Shown here piece by piece: positions 10,536 to 23,219 of a DNA stretch of 64,000 nucleotides (the first letter of the stretch is position 1; each line of letters begins with the position of its first letter). The stretch comes from Coprinus comatus (taxonomy: Eukaryota; Basidiomycota; Agaricomycetes; Agaricales; Agaricaceae). The notes under the pieces are model-generated. The model was not told the origin of the DNA. It saw nothing but the letters and a program-made list of their open reading frames with translations, and made no database searches. The translations under genes were made by a program, and so were the position numbers. The DNA lies in NCBI GenBank assembly GCA_034638255.1, contig JAWPGT010000021.1, positions 248,001 through 312,000 of the forward strand. The letters are read 5' to 3'.

Positions 10536-12552
10536 ATGCTTTCTGCCGTTTTCTTAGCACTGTCTTTGGCATGCGCCTCCAATGCTTACATTGATTCCAC
10601 CTCCAATCTGCACATTGTCAACAAAGTCGTTTCTCCCGATGGCTTTAGTCGCAGGTACGCGTTCATATTTCTCTAAACAATGAAATTAATCTCAAGATAT
10701 CTTTCACAGTGCCGTTTTAGCAGGAAGCAGTCCAAGCAACGCGAATGTGCAAGGTCCTTTGATTATGGCCTACAAGGGTGACAACTTCCGTTTGAACGTT
10801 GTTAACTCATTGAACGACACAACCATGCTGCGAAGCACTAGTATCGTGAGTGTCTTTGGCTAGTGTCTCGTAGACCCATCAGCTAATAACATATTAGCAT
10901 TGGCATGGTTTTTTCATGGATGGTACCAGCTGGGCAGACGGTCCTGTAGGCATTACTCAGTGTCCGATTGTGCCAAATGAAAGCTTCGAGTATCGCTTCC
11001 AGGCTAAGAATCAAGCAGGTACTTTCTGGTATCACTCGCATCACTGTATGTTTATTTTTCCATTGCCATTTTAACCTAATTGCTAAGGAGTTTATAGCTA
11101 CTCAATACTGTGATGGTCTCCGTGGACCTATCGTTGTCCTTGACAGAAATGACCCTCACCGTAACTTGTACGATGTTGACAATGGTAATATCTCCGTACG
11201 ATAACCAATCTCCGCGTGTTTACTAACAATGAGGATAGAGAATACCGTTATTACCCTTGCCGACTGGTATCACGTCGTTGCTCCCAGTGCTGGACTTATT
11301 CCTACTCCAGATGCTACCTTGATCAATGGTCGGGGACGTTATATTGGAGGACCTACAGTTCCCTTGTCAGTCATCAATGTCAGACGTGGATCGAGATATC
11401 GTTTCCGTTTGATCTCTATGGCTTGTGATCCCAACTACACGTTCTCCATCGATGGTCATAACATGGTACGTCATTAAGCATAATATGCATGATATACGGA
11501 TTTCTCATTCCAGATTTATTACTACAGACTATTATTGAAGTCGATAGTGTGAATCATAACCCTTTGACTGTTGACTCCATTCGAATTTTCGCTGGACAAC
11601 GTTACTCCTTTGTTTTGAATGCTAACCAGCCAGTTTCCAACTACTGGATCCGCGCCAACCCTAATCTCGGTGCTACTGGCTTTGCCAATGGTCTCAATTC
11701 TGCTATTCTCCGTTACCAGGGTGCTCCTGCTACGGATCCCACCACAACGGAAATTGCTAGCACTACACCCCTTGTTGAAAGCTCTCTCGTTCCTCATTTC
11801 AGTGCTGGTAATAGTGGAATCTCTGGTACCCCTGACTATGCCCTGAACCTCGCTATTGCATTCTCCAACCTGAAGTTCACCGTTAACGGTAATAACTTCC
11901 CTCATCTCACAGATAACCCCGTTCTTCTCCAAATCATCAGTGGTGCTGTTACCCCAGAATCCGTCCTTCCTGCTGGAAGCATTTACTACCTCCCTCCTAA
12001 CTCCCTTATTGAACTTTCCTTACCAGGTGGCTCCGCGGGAAGTCCTGTAAGTTCTTTATTTACTCAATTTACGCACATACATTGGACTAATTATTATTTC
12101 TTCATCAGCACCCTATTCATTTGCACGGACACGCTTTCGATGTCGTACGCAGTGCAGGTAGCACCACTTATAACTACAACAATCCTCCTCGTCGTGACGT
12201 TGTCAACATTGGTACTGCTACCGATAATGTCACCATTCGATTCAGGACTGATAATGCTGGTCCCTGGATCATGCATTGGTATGTTTAAAAAAAGAATTCT
12301 CTGCATCTAAAGTTGAGGTTACTTATTTTTGTCTCTCAGTCATATTGATTGGCATTTGGAACTTGGTCTCTCTGTCGTCTTCGTTGAAAACCAAGCTTCA
12401 GTCGCTACTCAAGATCCTCCTCGTATGTCTTCTATATATACTAATTCACCATAAAAAAGACTCATCTATTCCATTTTCCATCTCCAGTTGCTTGGGATAA
12501 CCTTTGCCCCACCTATCTCAACTTCCTTCCCGAATTCCCCGCTTCTGCTTAA
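10536..12552 (+). CDS. lcc: Laccase 3, complete
   Basis: Full-length secreted laccase on the strand opposite to laccases 1 and 2. The ATG at 10536 begins a signal peptide ([17 protein letters not shown]). Later exons carry [15 protein letters not shown], then FWYHSHH followed by [14 protein letters not shown], then [10 protein letters not shown], and finally [16 protein letters not shown] with Leu as the T1 axial residue. All His and the T1 Cys are present. About ten GT-AG introns interrupt the gene, including one between HNM and IIEVD near 11465-11525. The protein ends with [18 protein letters not shown] and TAA at 12550-12552. It differs from laccases 1, 2 and 4 near the N-terminus, where [11 protein letters not shown] replaces the usual NG-x-x-PGP segment, so it belongs to a separate subgroup. 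It is convergent with the M28 protease gene, 213 bp away. Confidence 0.95.
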
Positions 12553-12765
12553 ATTGTTTGTATACACTAGTGATTCTTATTCTCGTATCAAACCCCTACG
12601 CCGCATTTTTCTAGGCGGTACTATTCTATATGTATTTTCAAGAGTAAATCAATTGTTTGATATTTTAAATTTTCATGATATACATTCATTTGAATTCATT
12701 CTACATCCAAGAATCGTTTAAGTTCACTATTGAGTAAAGGTCCAAGCCTATTCTTCAAAAAAAGG

Positions 12766-15700
12766 TTACGCCATAGTAAAATTAGCCCAAGCTTCCAACA
12801 ATCCATCAGTGAGCTTGGTACTAACAGCCCAAGCAGGTAAAAAGTTCAAAATTTCCTCATAAGCCGGAATAGTCGTCCTATTGTTACTATCACCTGGTAT
12901 CCCAATAGTGGAGGAAGCATATTCCGACCATTCACAAGCCATTCGTCCTCTCAAAGCACCATCATCACCATTTTGCGTATCATCATCATCCCATCTAACC
13001 GCAATTGTAAAATTCCTTCCCCATTCCCTACTCCACAACCTAATTGACCTCAACCCCTCTGAAGGAATTTCATATCCAGTTTGTAATTGTATATCGGACC
13101 GAGTCTGCGGGTCACCAGGAGTCACCGCCGGTAAGAAAACATCATAATTTCGAATAATACGATTGTTGAAATAAATCCTACAAGAACGAGTATCTTGACC
13201 TGTGATACTGATAAGAGCTGCACTTGAATTTAATCTTGTAGTAGAAAAGTTAAACCAAGGAGTTCGTGAATCCAAACCACCTGGAGAAGGTACAAGATTG
13301 GTTTCCCAACGACAGGTGTTTGTTCCACTTCTCACACTATCTGGTCCACATTGAATTGTATTTGATAGCCATGTGGAAGGTAATTGAGAAACGACGCGAG
13401 ATTCCAGATATTCTGGAACCCCGGTTAGTGAGGATAAGGCCTGTATAACATTCTGGGAGGTTCCATCTGGTGAGATTGCCAATTCGACGGATTGTTGGAA
13501 GAAGACTTTTAATGGTGCGCCTTGTGAAAAAGGAAACGCAGTCCAGTTGTAGATCGTTGCTATGATGAAAATAAGACCGATAACGATTACGAGGCCACGA
13601 TGTATTCTGAAAGCAAACGGAGTGATGGGTAGTGTTATCAAAAGCGAGAGAGCTGCAGATCCCACATATACTAAATTGGAAATAAATAAAAAACATGTCA
13701 AAGAAATTCGATTTTCGGAACCGAAAAACGTACCTATCACAGGACTACTTCCATCGGATAGTGTTTGTCCCAACGCTGCTTGGAACATTAACAGTAATTG
13801 TGAGATGAGAATCACAGGAACGACGATTGATAGAAGGAGCTGCAGAAGCCACCACCCAGAACTGCCATATTCTTGTCTATGTTCGGAAGGGGGTTTACGA
13901 GTGATAAGGGGTGTACGTTCATGAGGTTTGGGTTTCTTGATAGGATCTGCTGGATCGCTTTTCCGATTCGTCTGAGACTCAGATATATCATGAGATGATG
14001 CAGGAAGTGTAAGTTGTTGTTCTGATAGGTCATGCTCTTCTGACGACCCCGCGTGCGATGACGGAGGTTTACTGGAAACAGATGCAGCAAATGCTTTGCG
14101 CCTCAGAAAACGTTCTACGGACCCCACAAAGGTTGATAAAAAAGAAAAGATGTTCAACGCGGTCAAGAAATATGTTCCACCAATTTGTAAATTCCGTAGA
14201 AGAACGGTTCCGATAACGAGGAGGATCCATGTGAGCACATAATATTGGTAGGACATCGTCAACCTTTGTTGGTTCGGATAGCATGGCCCCCGTTTTCGGA
14301 ATGGGATGTGTGTGAAAAAGACGATGGAGAGGAGTGATAGTGTGAGCATTGAAATGAGAACAATGTATGGTTGCGAATGTACAATCTATTATTTTTTGAA
14401 TGTAAGTTTTGTGTATTCGTAGCTAGAGTGATACTCACATAACGATTTGCACTCATAATGGTGACCACCAAGATTACTTGGAAAACGATCCCAAAGACAA
14501 AGAGTACCCAGAACTTTCCCCACCTCCAAAGTCTCTCCCAAAAGCCTTCAGTCTTCAAACGCGAGACCTTGAGGCTAGATTTCAAGGTTTTAATGGAACC
14601 ATAGATGCGCCGTGAAACCGTGATAGGTATCTTATTTTGACTTGGGCTAGGTGAGGTAGGACAAGCAGAACTCGACGGGGCAATATAATGCAAAACTACA
14701 AGGATAATCGGCCCAATAATCAGCATTACGACGTTGAAAATGAACATGGACGCTTGGGTGAATATCACAATTGACATTCCAAAGACTATATTACACATCA
14801 GATGAGGCTTTTCAAAATGAAAAAGGCATGCTCACAATCAAAGTACACAGGCGGTTGAGGGTTACCACCTTCCAACACATGCGTCTCGTCAATATTCAAC
14901 ATTGCTACTCCTGCACCCCTCACGCTATCCAGCATCGCCCAGATTGCATCCCTTCCACCATCAGCACTGGGTATGGAATCGTATTTGGTGTGGTATTTAC
15001 TGCGGTGTTTGTAGAATGCGAAGTCAATTCCTTCCATCATCGTTTCCGGGCTCAATCCCTGCGCATAGACCTCGAAGTCTGTTCCTGATCGTATCACCCC
15101 TCTTGCAAATGCATCAGCGGAAAGTACATTCCCGTGTGGAAATGAGACATGAGCATTCTTGAACGACCGAACTGGGGCAACGGAAGTAGATCGGAAGAGC
15201 AAAGGCCGTCTGTTATGATATTAGTCAAAAAGTGCAACAAAATTAATGTGAAACCACCCTCCAGCACCCGCTCCTTCCAAATTGAGGAATGTGTCTGGGA
15301 TTCTTGACCATGGATGTTCGAGTAAGCTGAGTGTTTCAACATTAGCAATGTCAATGGTTTCAATTCGGATATCTAAGACCTACAGATGTGCACCGTGTAA
15401 ACCATCTTCTTCTCCGTCATTTATGTTGAAGATAGCGGTTCGTTGCGGACGATTTTGGCATAGATACTCAACCATCGACATGAGTGTTACGACGCCAATT
15501 CCGTCGTCTGTAGCACCAAACGCGGTCGCGACTGAATCATAGTGTGCAGAACTAACGAGCACTCAGAAATGGACTCATTGTAAGTAAAAGTACAACTCAC
15601 AATAGAACACCCCCACGTTCAGCAAAGTCAGGATTTGACCCATCGATCTTGACGAGAATATTAGTGCCTTCGAAAATAATTGCAAAGTTTCCTTCCACCC

Positions 15701-16071
15701 ATGTCGCATTTGAATTCAAATCCTCAACAACATGTGCGTACGAAATCCCTGTAGTGACGTTTTGCAGACGATTGAGAATGTACGCTCGCACGATATCGTT
15801 GGCATGAGAGTTGAAAGGACGCGGACGGGCGGCAATCTGATGTTGTTGAGACGACGACAAATGATGTAAACAGACATTTCCAACGCACCTGATGGAGGTC
15901 GATAACTGCTTGGTCGATATTCAAACCCCTCGTGTCCTTTGCTACCTTTCGTACGGGATCCGAAACAATAACACCAGTGAAGATGAGGAAGTATACCAAG
16001 ACCAACGCAATTGAGGTGGGAATAGGTTTGAAGGCAAAAACACGTTGCAAAATCTGCGAGAATTTGGACAT
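12766..16071 (-). CDS. PFF1: Vacuolar membrane M28 metalloprotease (Pff1/FXNA-like)
   Basis: Multi-pass zinc peptidase expected in the vacuolar membrane. The ATG at 16071 precedes an N-terminal transmembrane helix (SIALVLVYFLIFTGVIV). The M28 domain follows over several exons. Metal-binding and catalytic residues are visible: SAHYDS, the aspartate in TDDGIGV, the double Glu in NDGEEDGLHG, the Glu in NLEGAGAGG, and the final His in YHTKYDS. The C-terminal half has several transmembrane helices (14798-13560) and ends in a lumenal domain. The order matches fungal vacuolar membrane proteases related to yeast Pff1, and the length, about 950 residues, is typical. Introns are short; the one at 13671-13733 is 63 nt with no in-frame stop, so both spliced and retained forms can be translated. 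Confidence 0.9.
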
Positions 16072-18100
16072 TGTTAGTCAACGGGTCAGTACCAGAGAAA
16101 TTTCATGAGTGGGTGAGTGTAGAGAAGAATGTTTCAGGATCGCATGCTCGTGGAAAGTATATTAATGTTTTCTTTTGACATATGACACATGTGAGGAACT
16201 CCAGTAGCCTGTGACCGCTTTGTCTAAGAATGGTACACCGGTTCCAAGTTGGGACCCTCGTCCATCTATAGAAAGTTCGATCTGATTTTCGACATCCGGA
16301 ATTACACTCTTCTAGCCCTTCTCAGATCCTAAAGAAGTTAATCTAATTATAATACCTCAAAGAAAACTAAGGCTTACCTGCGGTTTGAAAATTTGAAACG
16401 TTGACTATATGTTCCAAAGTCATTCACAGGCTACAGCTGACCATTGAAAAATAATGAATCTCGGCTACACACAGACGGTGTGTGGTAAGTTTATTCCATT
16501 TTAGGTAACCAAGGCCTGGGACGAAAAATCCTGATTAGTGGGCTTGGTTAAAGCGTAATAGAGCTCAGGGAATAGAGCAGATTACATCTCAATACTATCT
16601 AGATTTCGCTACAGATTATGTAGATTCAATATATACTTGTGTATAGTAACCAGACAGTAATGTCCATATACTCTCATATATGCAAACACCACATATCAAA
16701 ATCGAAAATCAAAATCATTTTCTCGACATAAGGATAACACCTGTTAACACTGACAAACACAACTCAGACTAAGGAATGCTATGTAATACGGGGGGTGATA
16801 AGTACCATAGTACTCTGCTCCATGGGGTTCAAAAACCTTTCGGCATGGAGGATTGATTTCAATTTCAATTTCTAAGTATAGCGTTTTGATAATGTTGATC
16901 ATTTTAAAATTGGAAAACATTTCACGGAACACATCCAACTTCAATTGTGTTGACCGGATGGAGAGTACATATCTATATATGCCTACATAATGTAAGCACT
17001 AACCGAGCACTACTGAGTAGTACACATCTGTGCAAATTTCGAATAGAAGCTTAGGAACCAGGAACATGGATGGTGTTTGAAGTTTGCGTTCTCCTACAAG
17101 GTTCAATATCAAAATGTTCGACACTCGAGATATTGATATTTAGTTCGAACGTTCTAGGACGACACGATATTGCGTAACTCAACTTCAAGTTAAATCCTAA
17201 TCCACGATACAGGCACCTCGGAAGCTAAATTGTAAGATGTCACTTAAGTTTAAAATGTGCTTCTGCAGGGATATCGCCTCAACTGATCGATTTCCATGAT
17301 AAGTGTCACTTTTCTCTAAGTTTAACACTGGGGACGACCTGCACATCCAGCGTTCCTTTCATCCCAAGCTTCATGAAACTCTGCAATAAATCTTTTGCGC
17401 ATATACCCACATGTATGGGATGGGACATACATATAACGGGCAACTGCTATGCTCATGGAAGGGGCCGAGGTCGCTGCTGGTGCCACTATTGTATCAATTT
17501 CTCTCCATCCTCAAACACAGTCCTTGGAACGTCTACCAGCAATGGAAAATTCAGATTCACTCACTGTCAAGTTTCTAGCTTCTAGGTCATTACAGCAAAT
17601 TTCGTCTCTCAATAGAGTCATGGTACTTAACCTCGACATTATTATATTCAGCGTAAGGCACAGTTGCACAAAACTTTCAGCTGAATTTATCTAGGGTCAA
17701 TGTCAAATTTATTTGACGGTTTTGTTTTTGTTTTTTGCATCATACAGGCGAGTTTGGTTTCCTACTTAGGTTGCGTACAGGAGTACTCTACTCATGCTGT
17801 CATCTCACTTTAAGCCGTCGTGTGAAATTGTTGTAACAGAGAAAATTGGTCACTAAATTCTTGACAAGGATAACTTATGTCACCCATGAATATTTGAATG
17901 CTTAACAGGTGATGACTTTCAGCTGAATTCATACCATTCATACCCTGTACCTGATCAATTCATCAGACATAAACGTTAGCGGCCTGGCCGCATTAATAGC
18001 ACAATCATTTAAATATTCGTCTCATGATCGTTTCATATTTTGACAAATTGCCAATGTGATAATAAAGTAAATAATCGTGAAAGACCATCGTGAATCATGT
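16072..18100. other. Intergenic, no gene recognised
   Basis: About 2 kb, AT-rich, between the divergent protease and HsbA genes. Frames are short and unrelated to known families. The right end contains the HsbA promoter. Confidence 0.6.
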
Positions 18101-18108
18101 TATAAAAG
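18101..18108 (+). promoter_or_regulatory. TATA box of the HsbA gene
   Basis: TATAAAAG, 78 nt upstream of the HsbA ATG at 18179. Confidence 0.5.
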
Positions 18109-18178
18109 CCATTGCCATGGATGTTGATATTGCCCCTCACTCCGATTGACGTCAACATATTCATATCAGTGGTACCAA

Positions 18179-19039
18179 ATGGCTAACCTCCCACTTTACT
18201 CTGCTGCTGTACTTCTCGCGGGTGCGACAAATACTCAAACCTCTCCCATCGAACCACGCACTTTAGCGGATGTCTTGAATGCAATCGCTAGTGTTCATAC
18301 TGCTACGATTAACTATGATAACACTATCACTGCTTTCCCAGCCACTGGAGGAACTCTTACTCAAGCACTGGTGAGCATTAATCTGTTATTTCTTCAATAT
18401 CACAGCTACTCGTTAGTAGTACGTATAACAAGGACTAAGGAGAGTTAATTTGATTCATAGGCCATTCATAACATTGCTCTTGCATTAAACACTGCTCTAA
18501 TCAATGTCACAACTGTTATCAACGTATGTGCAATTCATTTTTATCCGAGTTAACTCACACAACCGATGTCCTTTGGTTCTATAAATAGGCTGAAGGCCCC
18601 ATCGCTCTTCCCGACGCCAATACTGTATTGACCAACAGTCTTGCTACTGATAGCGTTATCGATCATGCACTCCAACAGCTTGCTGTAATTTACCCAGCAA
18701 TTATAGGTGAATATCTTCATTTTGAATGTGATTAAGTGCTTGGAATTGGGTCGGGTTTTGATTTAATGCGAGAATTGATGTTGACTTCGCTTTTGAATAG
18801 CGCTTCCCAGTGGTAGTACAATATGGTCTGTCATTCATGGTGACGTTGTAACGTTGAGAGCTAGTACGAGCTCTTATATGATTGCTTCGATTAGTATTGC
18901 TCCAGTGAGTAGCGAAACACATGATCTTGGACGTTGTGATTTATTGTACATTTTTTTTCCTATCATATAGGCGATTCTAGTTCCTGCTTGGGTTTCATAC
19001 CGGAATAATTTACTCGATTACTATGATTCCATCATTTAA
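18179..19039 (+). CDS. HsbA-type hydrophobic surface-binding protein
   Basis: A 181-residue secreted protein in five exons: 18179-18370, 18461-18523, 18589-18706, 18801-18904 and 18971-19039. All junctions are GT-AG and all join in frame. The first true ATG is at 18179 and begins a hydrophobic leader (MANLPLYSAAVLLAGATN). The rest is the HsbA pattern: RTLADVLNAIASVHTATIN, then helices with AEGPIALPDANTVL, then ILVPAWVSYRNNLLDYY. HsbA proteins are secreted, bind hydrophobic surfaces and were first linked to recruitment of esterases to polymers. There is a decayed paralogue at 34756-35460 with the same exon order. Confidence 0.85.
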
Positions 19040-19188
19040 TCCTTGGTTATCTGGACAGTAGAAGGTTAGGGTAGCCAGGGTAAAGCACAAAGGAGATAAG
19101 ATTAGATACTATGCATACATATGGTCACGTGCATGAAATGCGTAATCCCAATGCCATAGTAGTTTTATGGTCTTAAACTCTTTCCACC

Positions 19189-22100
19189 ATGATCCCTGTC
19201 TTCGGTAACGAAACACGACGCAAGATCAACCTCGGGGGAGCATCCACTGCCACAGATCAACGAGAAATTCTACGTAGAGCTCGAGAGGAACGTCAAGAAC
19301 GACAGCAACACCGAAGGAGATTGGAGAGTGCAATTAAACTTCAAGCATGGTGGCGGGGCATTGGAGAAGCTAAGCGGATACGAAGGGAGTTAAGGCAGAA
19401 GTTTGAATCTGATCCAATGAGCATTTCTGGATTACGATGTCTGGTGCTCATGGGACACGAGGAGGAAGCTCTCGGGTATTGGTCAGCAGCAATGGTGGCA
19501 AACGAAGGTGAGTTTATTTAATGAGGGTTTTTATAACGGGTTTATTCTGATTATATGATTTTAGACCGTATTTTTGCTCCATTTTTAACCAAGGATCGCG
19601 AAAGCTGGCTGGTTCTCCTCCGCCAAACATCGTTTCTACTAGTTTCCTCGGTCGCCCGACAACCCAGGTAGCTGGAATATCTTATTATAAAAAATAATTA
19701 ATTATCTAACGACTAGTAGGTCTCTACATGCCGTTGCGCATCTTACAGTCCTGAATGCTCTTCTGGACGGCCGGGCAGTGGACTCTCAAGGTACTCAAGT
19801 CACCCATTCTGTCCTAGAATATCTCCTTCAACGTAATCTATACCCCCTTCTTGCACAGGCTATTCATTCCATCGTCAGTTGGCATCTTTTTGTGCAGGGA
19901 TTATCTTTACGTTCTTAATTTTTATTCATTTCAGCCCTTGGATGTAAAAGGAAAATCTACACCATCACTTCCTCTTATAATCAAGCTCGCAACAACGCCA
20001 TTGGTTGCTATTCCGCAAGATTCACCTCGTTATCCTCAAATTCTTGGGTCTCTGATGACGCATATATTCACAATATCCCTGTTACCTAACCGCCTACCTC
20101 TTGCATCAGTCTCGCTTCTTGTTTCTCGCATCCCTTGGCCGGTTTTTAGTCTCCTACGACCATTAATTCCAACCTTCACCGAAAATCTACAAACAGAACT
20201 TCGTATACATTTAATTGCCAACTTGTACATGTTCACATCACCCCATTTGTTCAGGTTATCTGCTCAGACAATTAGCACTTATCTCAAATTGCTAGGCTCT
20301 TTGTTGAACAGCTTACCAATGAATGCTATAGACCCCGTATCGCAAAAAAAGGCATCAAAGGAAACGCGTATGCGGGTCGATACAGATATGGACTCAGATG
20401 AAGAGGATGACCATGGGATCGTGGTGAATGTGGTTGAAACTTTTGACGAGCCGCCTCCTCCAAAACTCGACCCTCGTACAACGAAACGTCTAAAATCAAT
20501 TGCTGATGGCAGTCACATCACTACTCTCTTTGAGTTTGCTCGTAAAGGAGGTGACCTGCTTCATGACTATGTCATATTTTTGCTATCCCTTAGCATGGTG
20601 TGGCCATCGCAGAGGTCAACGTTGCTTAACACTGTTGCTGGACTGGGAAGTGGAGGTATTATTAGGTTACTATATCGTGAATACGTGCTTAGAAGTCAAA
20701 TTGGCGTCCCAGGTGTCAGTTTGAGTGGTACGTATATCGTATAGTCTCCTTGCTTGCTTAACTGATGCTATTTATAGATACTAGAAATTATAGGTCTTGG
20801 CCACCGCTACTATTTTTGACGGATCTGTATAGCCAGACCCTTATGACAATGGGTGATGATGAGTTCTACGCCGATACTGGTGCTACTCGAAATCCCCTTC
20901 AACTTGACGAACTGCGATCTTGGAGTCGAAAACTACTTAACATAGCAGTAACCTTGTACTGGCGAGAGGAGTATACATTACCAAGACAACAATTAGTGAC
21001 TCCAGATTTCAAATGTCCATGGGAAACCGTGAGGCAAAAAGTTACTCAATGTCTGCTTGGAATACATGCCAGAGAGTGAGCCCCAAAATCAATCCGTTTC
21101 TTCCGTCACTGATATATTCGGTTATTAGTTCTAGGAAACCATTTGTACCGCGGGATCATTGGCTAGTTGACTCACAAATCGACCTTCAATCGTTCGTGGA
21201 AGCTGCTGTGTTAGTATATATTCGTATTTCTTGAGTTTTAAAGGCTTAGATCAATCTCCCTAGACTTGAAGATCGACAACTATTGGCAGATGATGGCACA
21301 AACACACGACAGTTTAACAAATCCAAAATTGCACAAATATCCCCACGACTTGGAATACTCAATAACATCCCGTTTGCAATCCCGTTTGAGACTCGTGTTC
21401 GTATATTCCGCGAGTTTGTTTATAACGACATGGTCATGCATGGCATGAATATGGGTCCTGGACCATCACGAGCGTTACCTTCACGGGCTATGTTTGGACA
21501 TAAGACGAGGGTTCAGGTACGACGTGAAATGGTTTCCCAAGATGGTTTCGATAGGCTTGCGGAAGCAGATTTGAAACAACCTATTGAAATTAGTTTCATT
21601 GATCAGTTCGGACAGGAAGAGTACATATTCTATTTTTTATTGTTATTCGGATACTGATTTGATTTTTTAGGGCGGGTATTGATGGTGGAGGAGTCTTTAA
21701 GGAGTTCTTGACGTCGCTTTGTAAAGAAGTTTTTGACACTGATCGAGGACTCTGGTTGGCGAATAAAGAAAATGAACTCTATCCTAATCCTCATTCATAT
21801 GCTACCGAAGGTATTTCATTACTTCGTTTGTGATCCCATTTTTGCTAATGAGCTTTATAGGGCATAGTCTGAACTGGTATCGCTTCATTGGGAGAATCTT
21901 GGGCAAGGCGATGTACGAGGGTATTCTTATAGATGTGGCGTTTGCTGGGTTCTTTTTGGCAAAGGTATGTCTATGGATGTCGTAAAGACCAAGATGTTGT
22001 GGAGAGCTAATTTATCGTATAGTGGCTTGACCGTCAAAGTATTTTAGACGATCTGGCCTCCTTGGATCCAGAATTGTATAACGGCCTCATATTCCTGAAA

Positions 22101-22941
22101 CATTATACTGGAAATTTGGAGGATCTGTCACTTAATTTCACTGTCGCTATTGATGGTATGTATGATTTCGATTTCACTCACCTGAGTTTTAATTAATATA
22201 TTCACATCGTATGGTTAGACTTTGGAGTGAATAAGACTGTTGATCTTATTCCTAATGGGAGTGAGACACCAGTGACAAAGGCTAATCGGCTGCAATACAT
22301 CTACTTGATCTCGCATTATCGATTGAGTAAACAGATTCGGAAACAGAGTGATGCGTTCTTTGAAGGCCTTTCAGACATGATTGATCCTAAATGGTTGAGG
22401 TGTGTTTTTGATATCTTATCATCCTTCTACTCTCAATCCTGAATCTCGGGCTTGTACTGATATATTATTGTCATCTAGGATGTTTAACCAACAAGAAGTC
22501 CAAATTTTATTAGGCGGAGTTAATACACCAATTAATTTAGAAGATTTGAGAACGTATACGAATTATGGAGGATTGTATGGTGAAGGACACCCTACGATTG
22601 TTATGTTTTGGAAGGTGGTTAATTCGTTTAATGAGGAACAGAGAAAGGCTTTGTTGAGATTTGTGACGAGTTGTAGTAGACCTCCTTTGTTGGGTTTTAA
22701 GGAATTGGTACCGAATTTTTCAATTAGGGATGCTGGGACTGATGAATTGAGGTTACCGACTTCGAGTACTTGTGTTAACTTGTTGAAGGTATGCATTATG
22801 TTGGATTTCTCTCTGTTTATTATGGTTTTTTGACTATTTTTTTTTTTTTTGCAACAGTTACCGAGGTACCAGAATGAGGCGACGATAAGAGCAAAGTTGA
22901 TACAGGCGATTACTTCAAATGCTGGATTCGACTTGTCGTAA
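19189..22941 (+). CDS. HUL5: HECT E3 ubiquitin ligase, HUL5/UBE3C type
   Basis: Transfers ubiquitin to substrates, typically for proteasome-associated elongation of chains. The ATG at 19189 gives an N-terminus rich in Arg/Glu followed by an IQ-like helix (IKLQAWWRGIGEAKRIRREL), as in UBE3B/UBE3C and yeast Hul5. A long helical middle section spans 19560-21250. The HECT domain begins around 21500 and shows FIDQFGQEEAGIDGGGVF across an intron, LNWYRFIGRILGKAMYEG, and LGGVNTPINLEDLRTYTN. The catalytic Cys is in LPTSSTCVNLLKLP, split by the last intron. The frame ends FDLS-TAA at 22939-22941. Length is about 1,050 residues in about a dozen exons, normal for the family. An acidic insertion (DMDSDEEDDHG) lies near 20390. 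Confidence 0.92.
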
Positions 22942-23219
22942 TTGTTGAAGAGAGCATTTGTGTTTAGTGTAGGATAGTGTTGTGTTTTGAATGTGGTAGA
23001 CTCGGTTTTGGCTGTATACTTGTTTCTTTTAATATCTCATTTTTCAAGTTAAGCGGATTGACTTAAGGATGGTTGGTGGCATGAGAAAACGCAGTATGTA
23101 TACATATATTTAACAAATCTCGGGGGACGTCGACATAAAAGTACAATTGCAAGAGAGACGAGAGAATGTTTGAGGAGAACGGAGGCCACATACTAGATCA
23201 AATTTCGACCCCTCCAATA

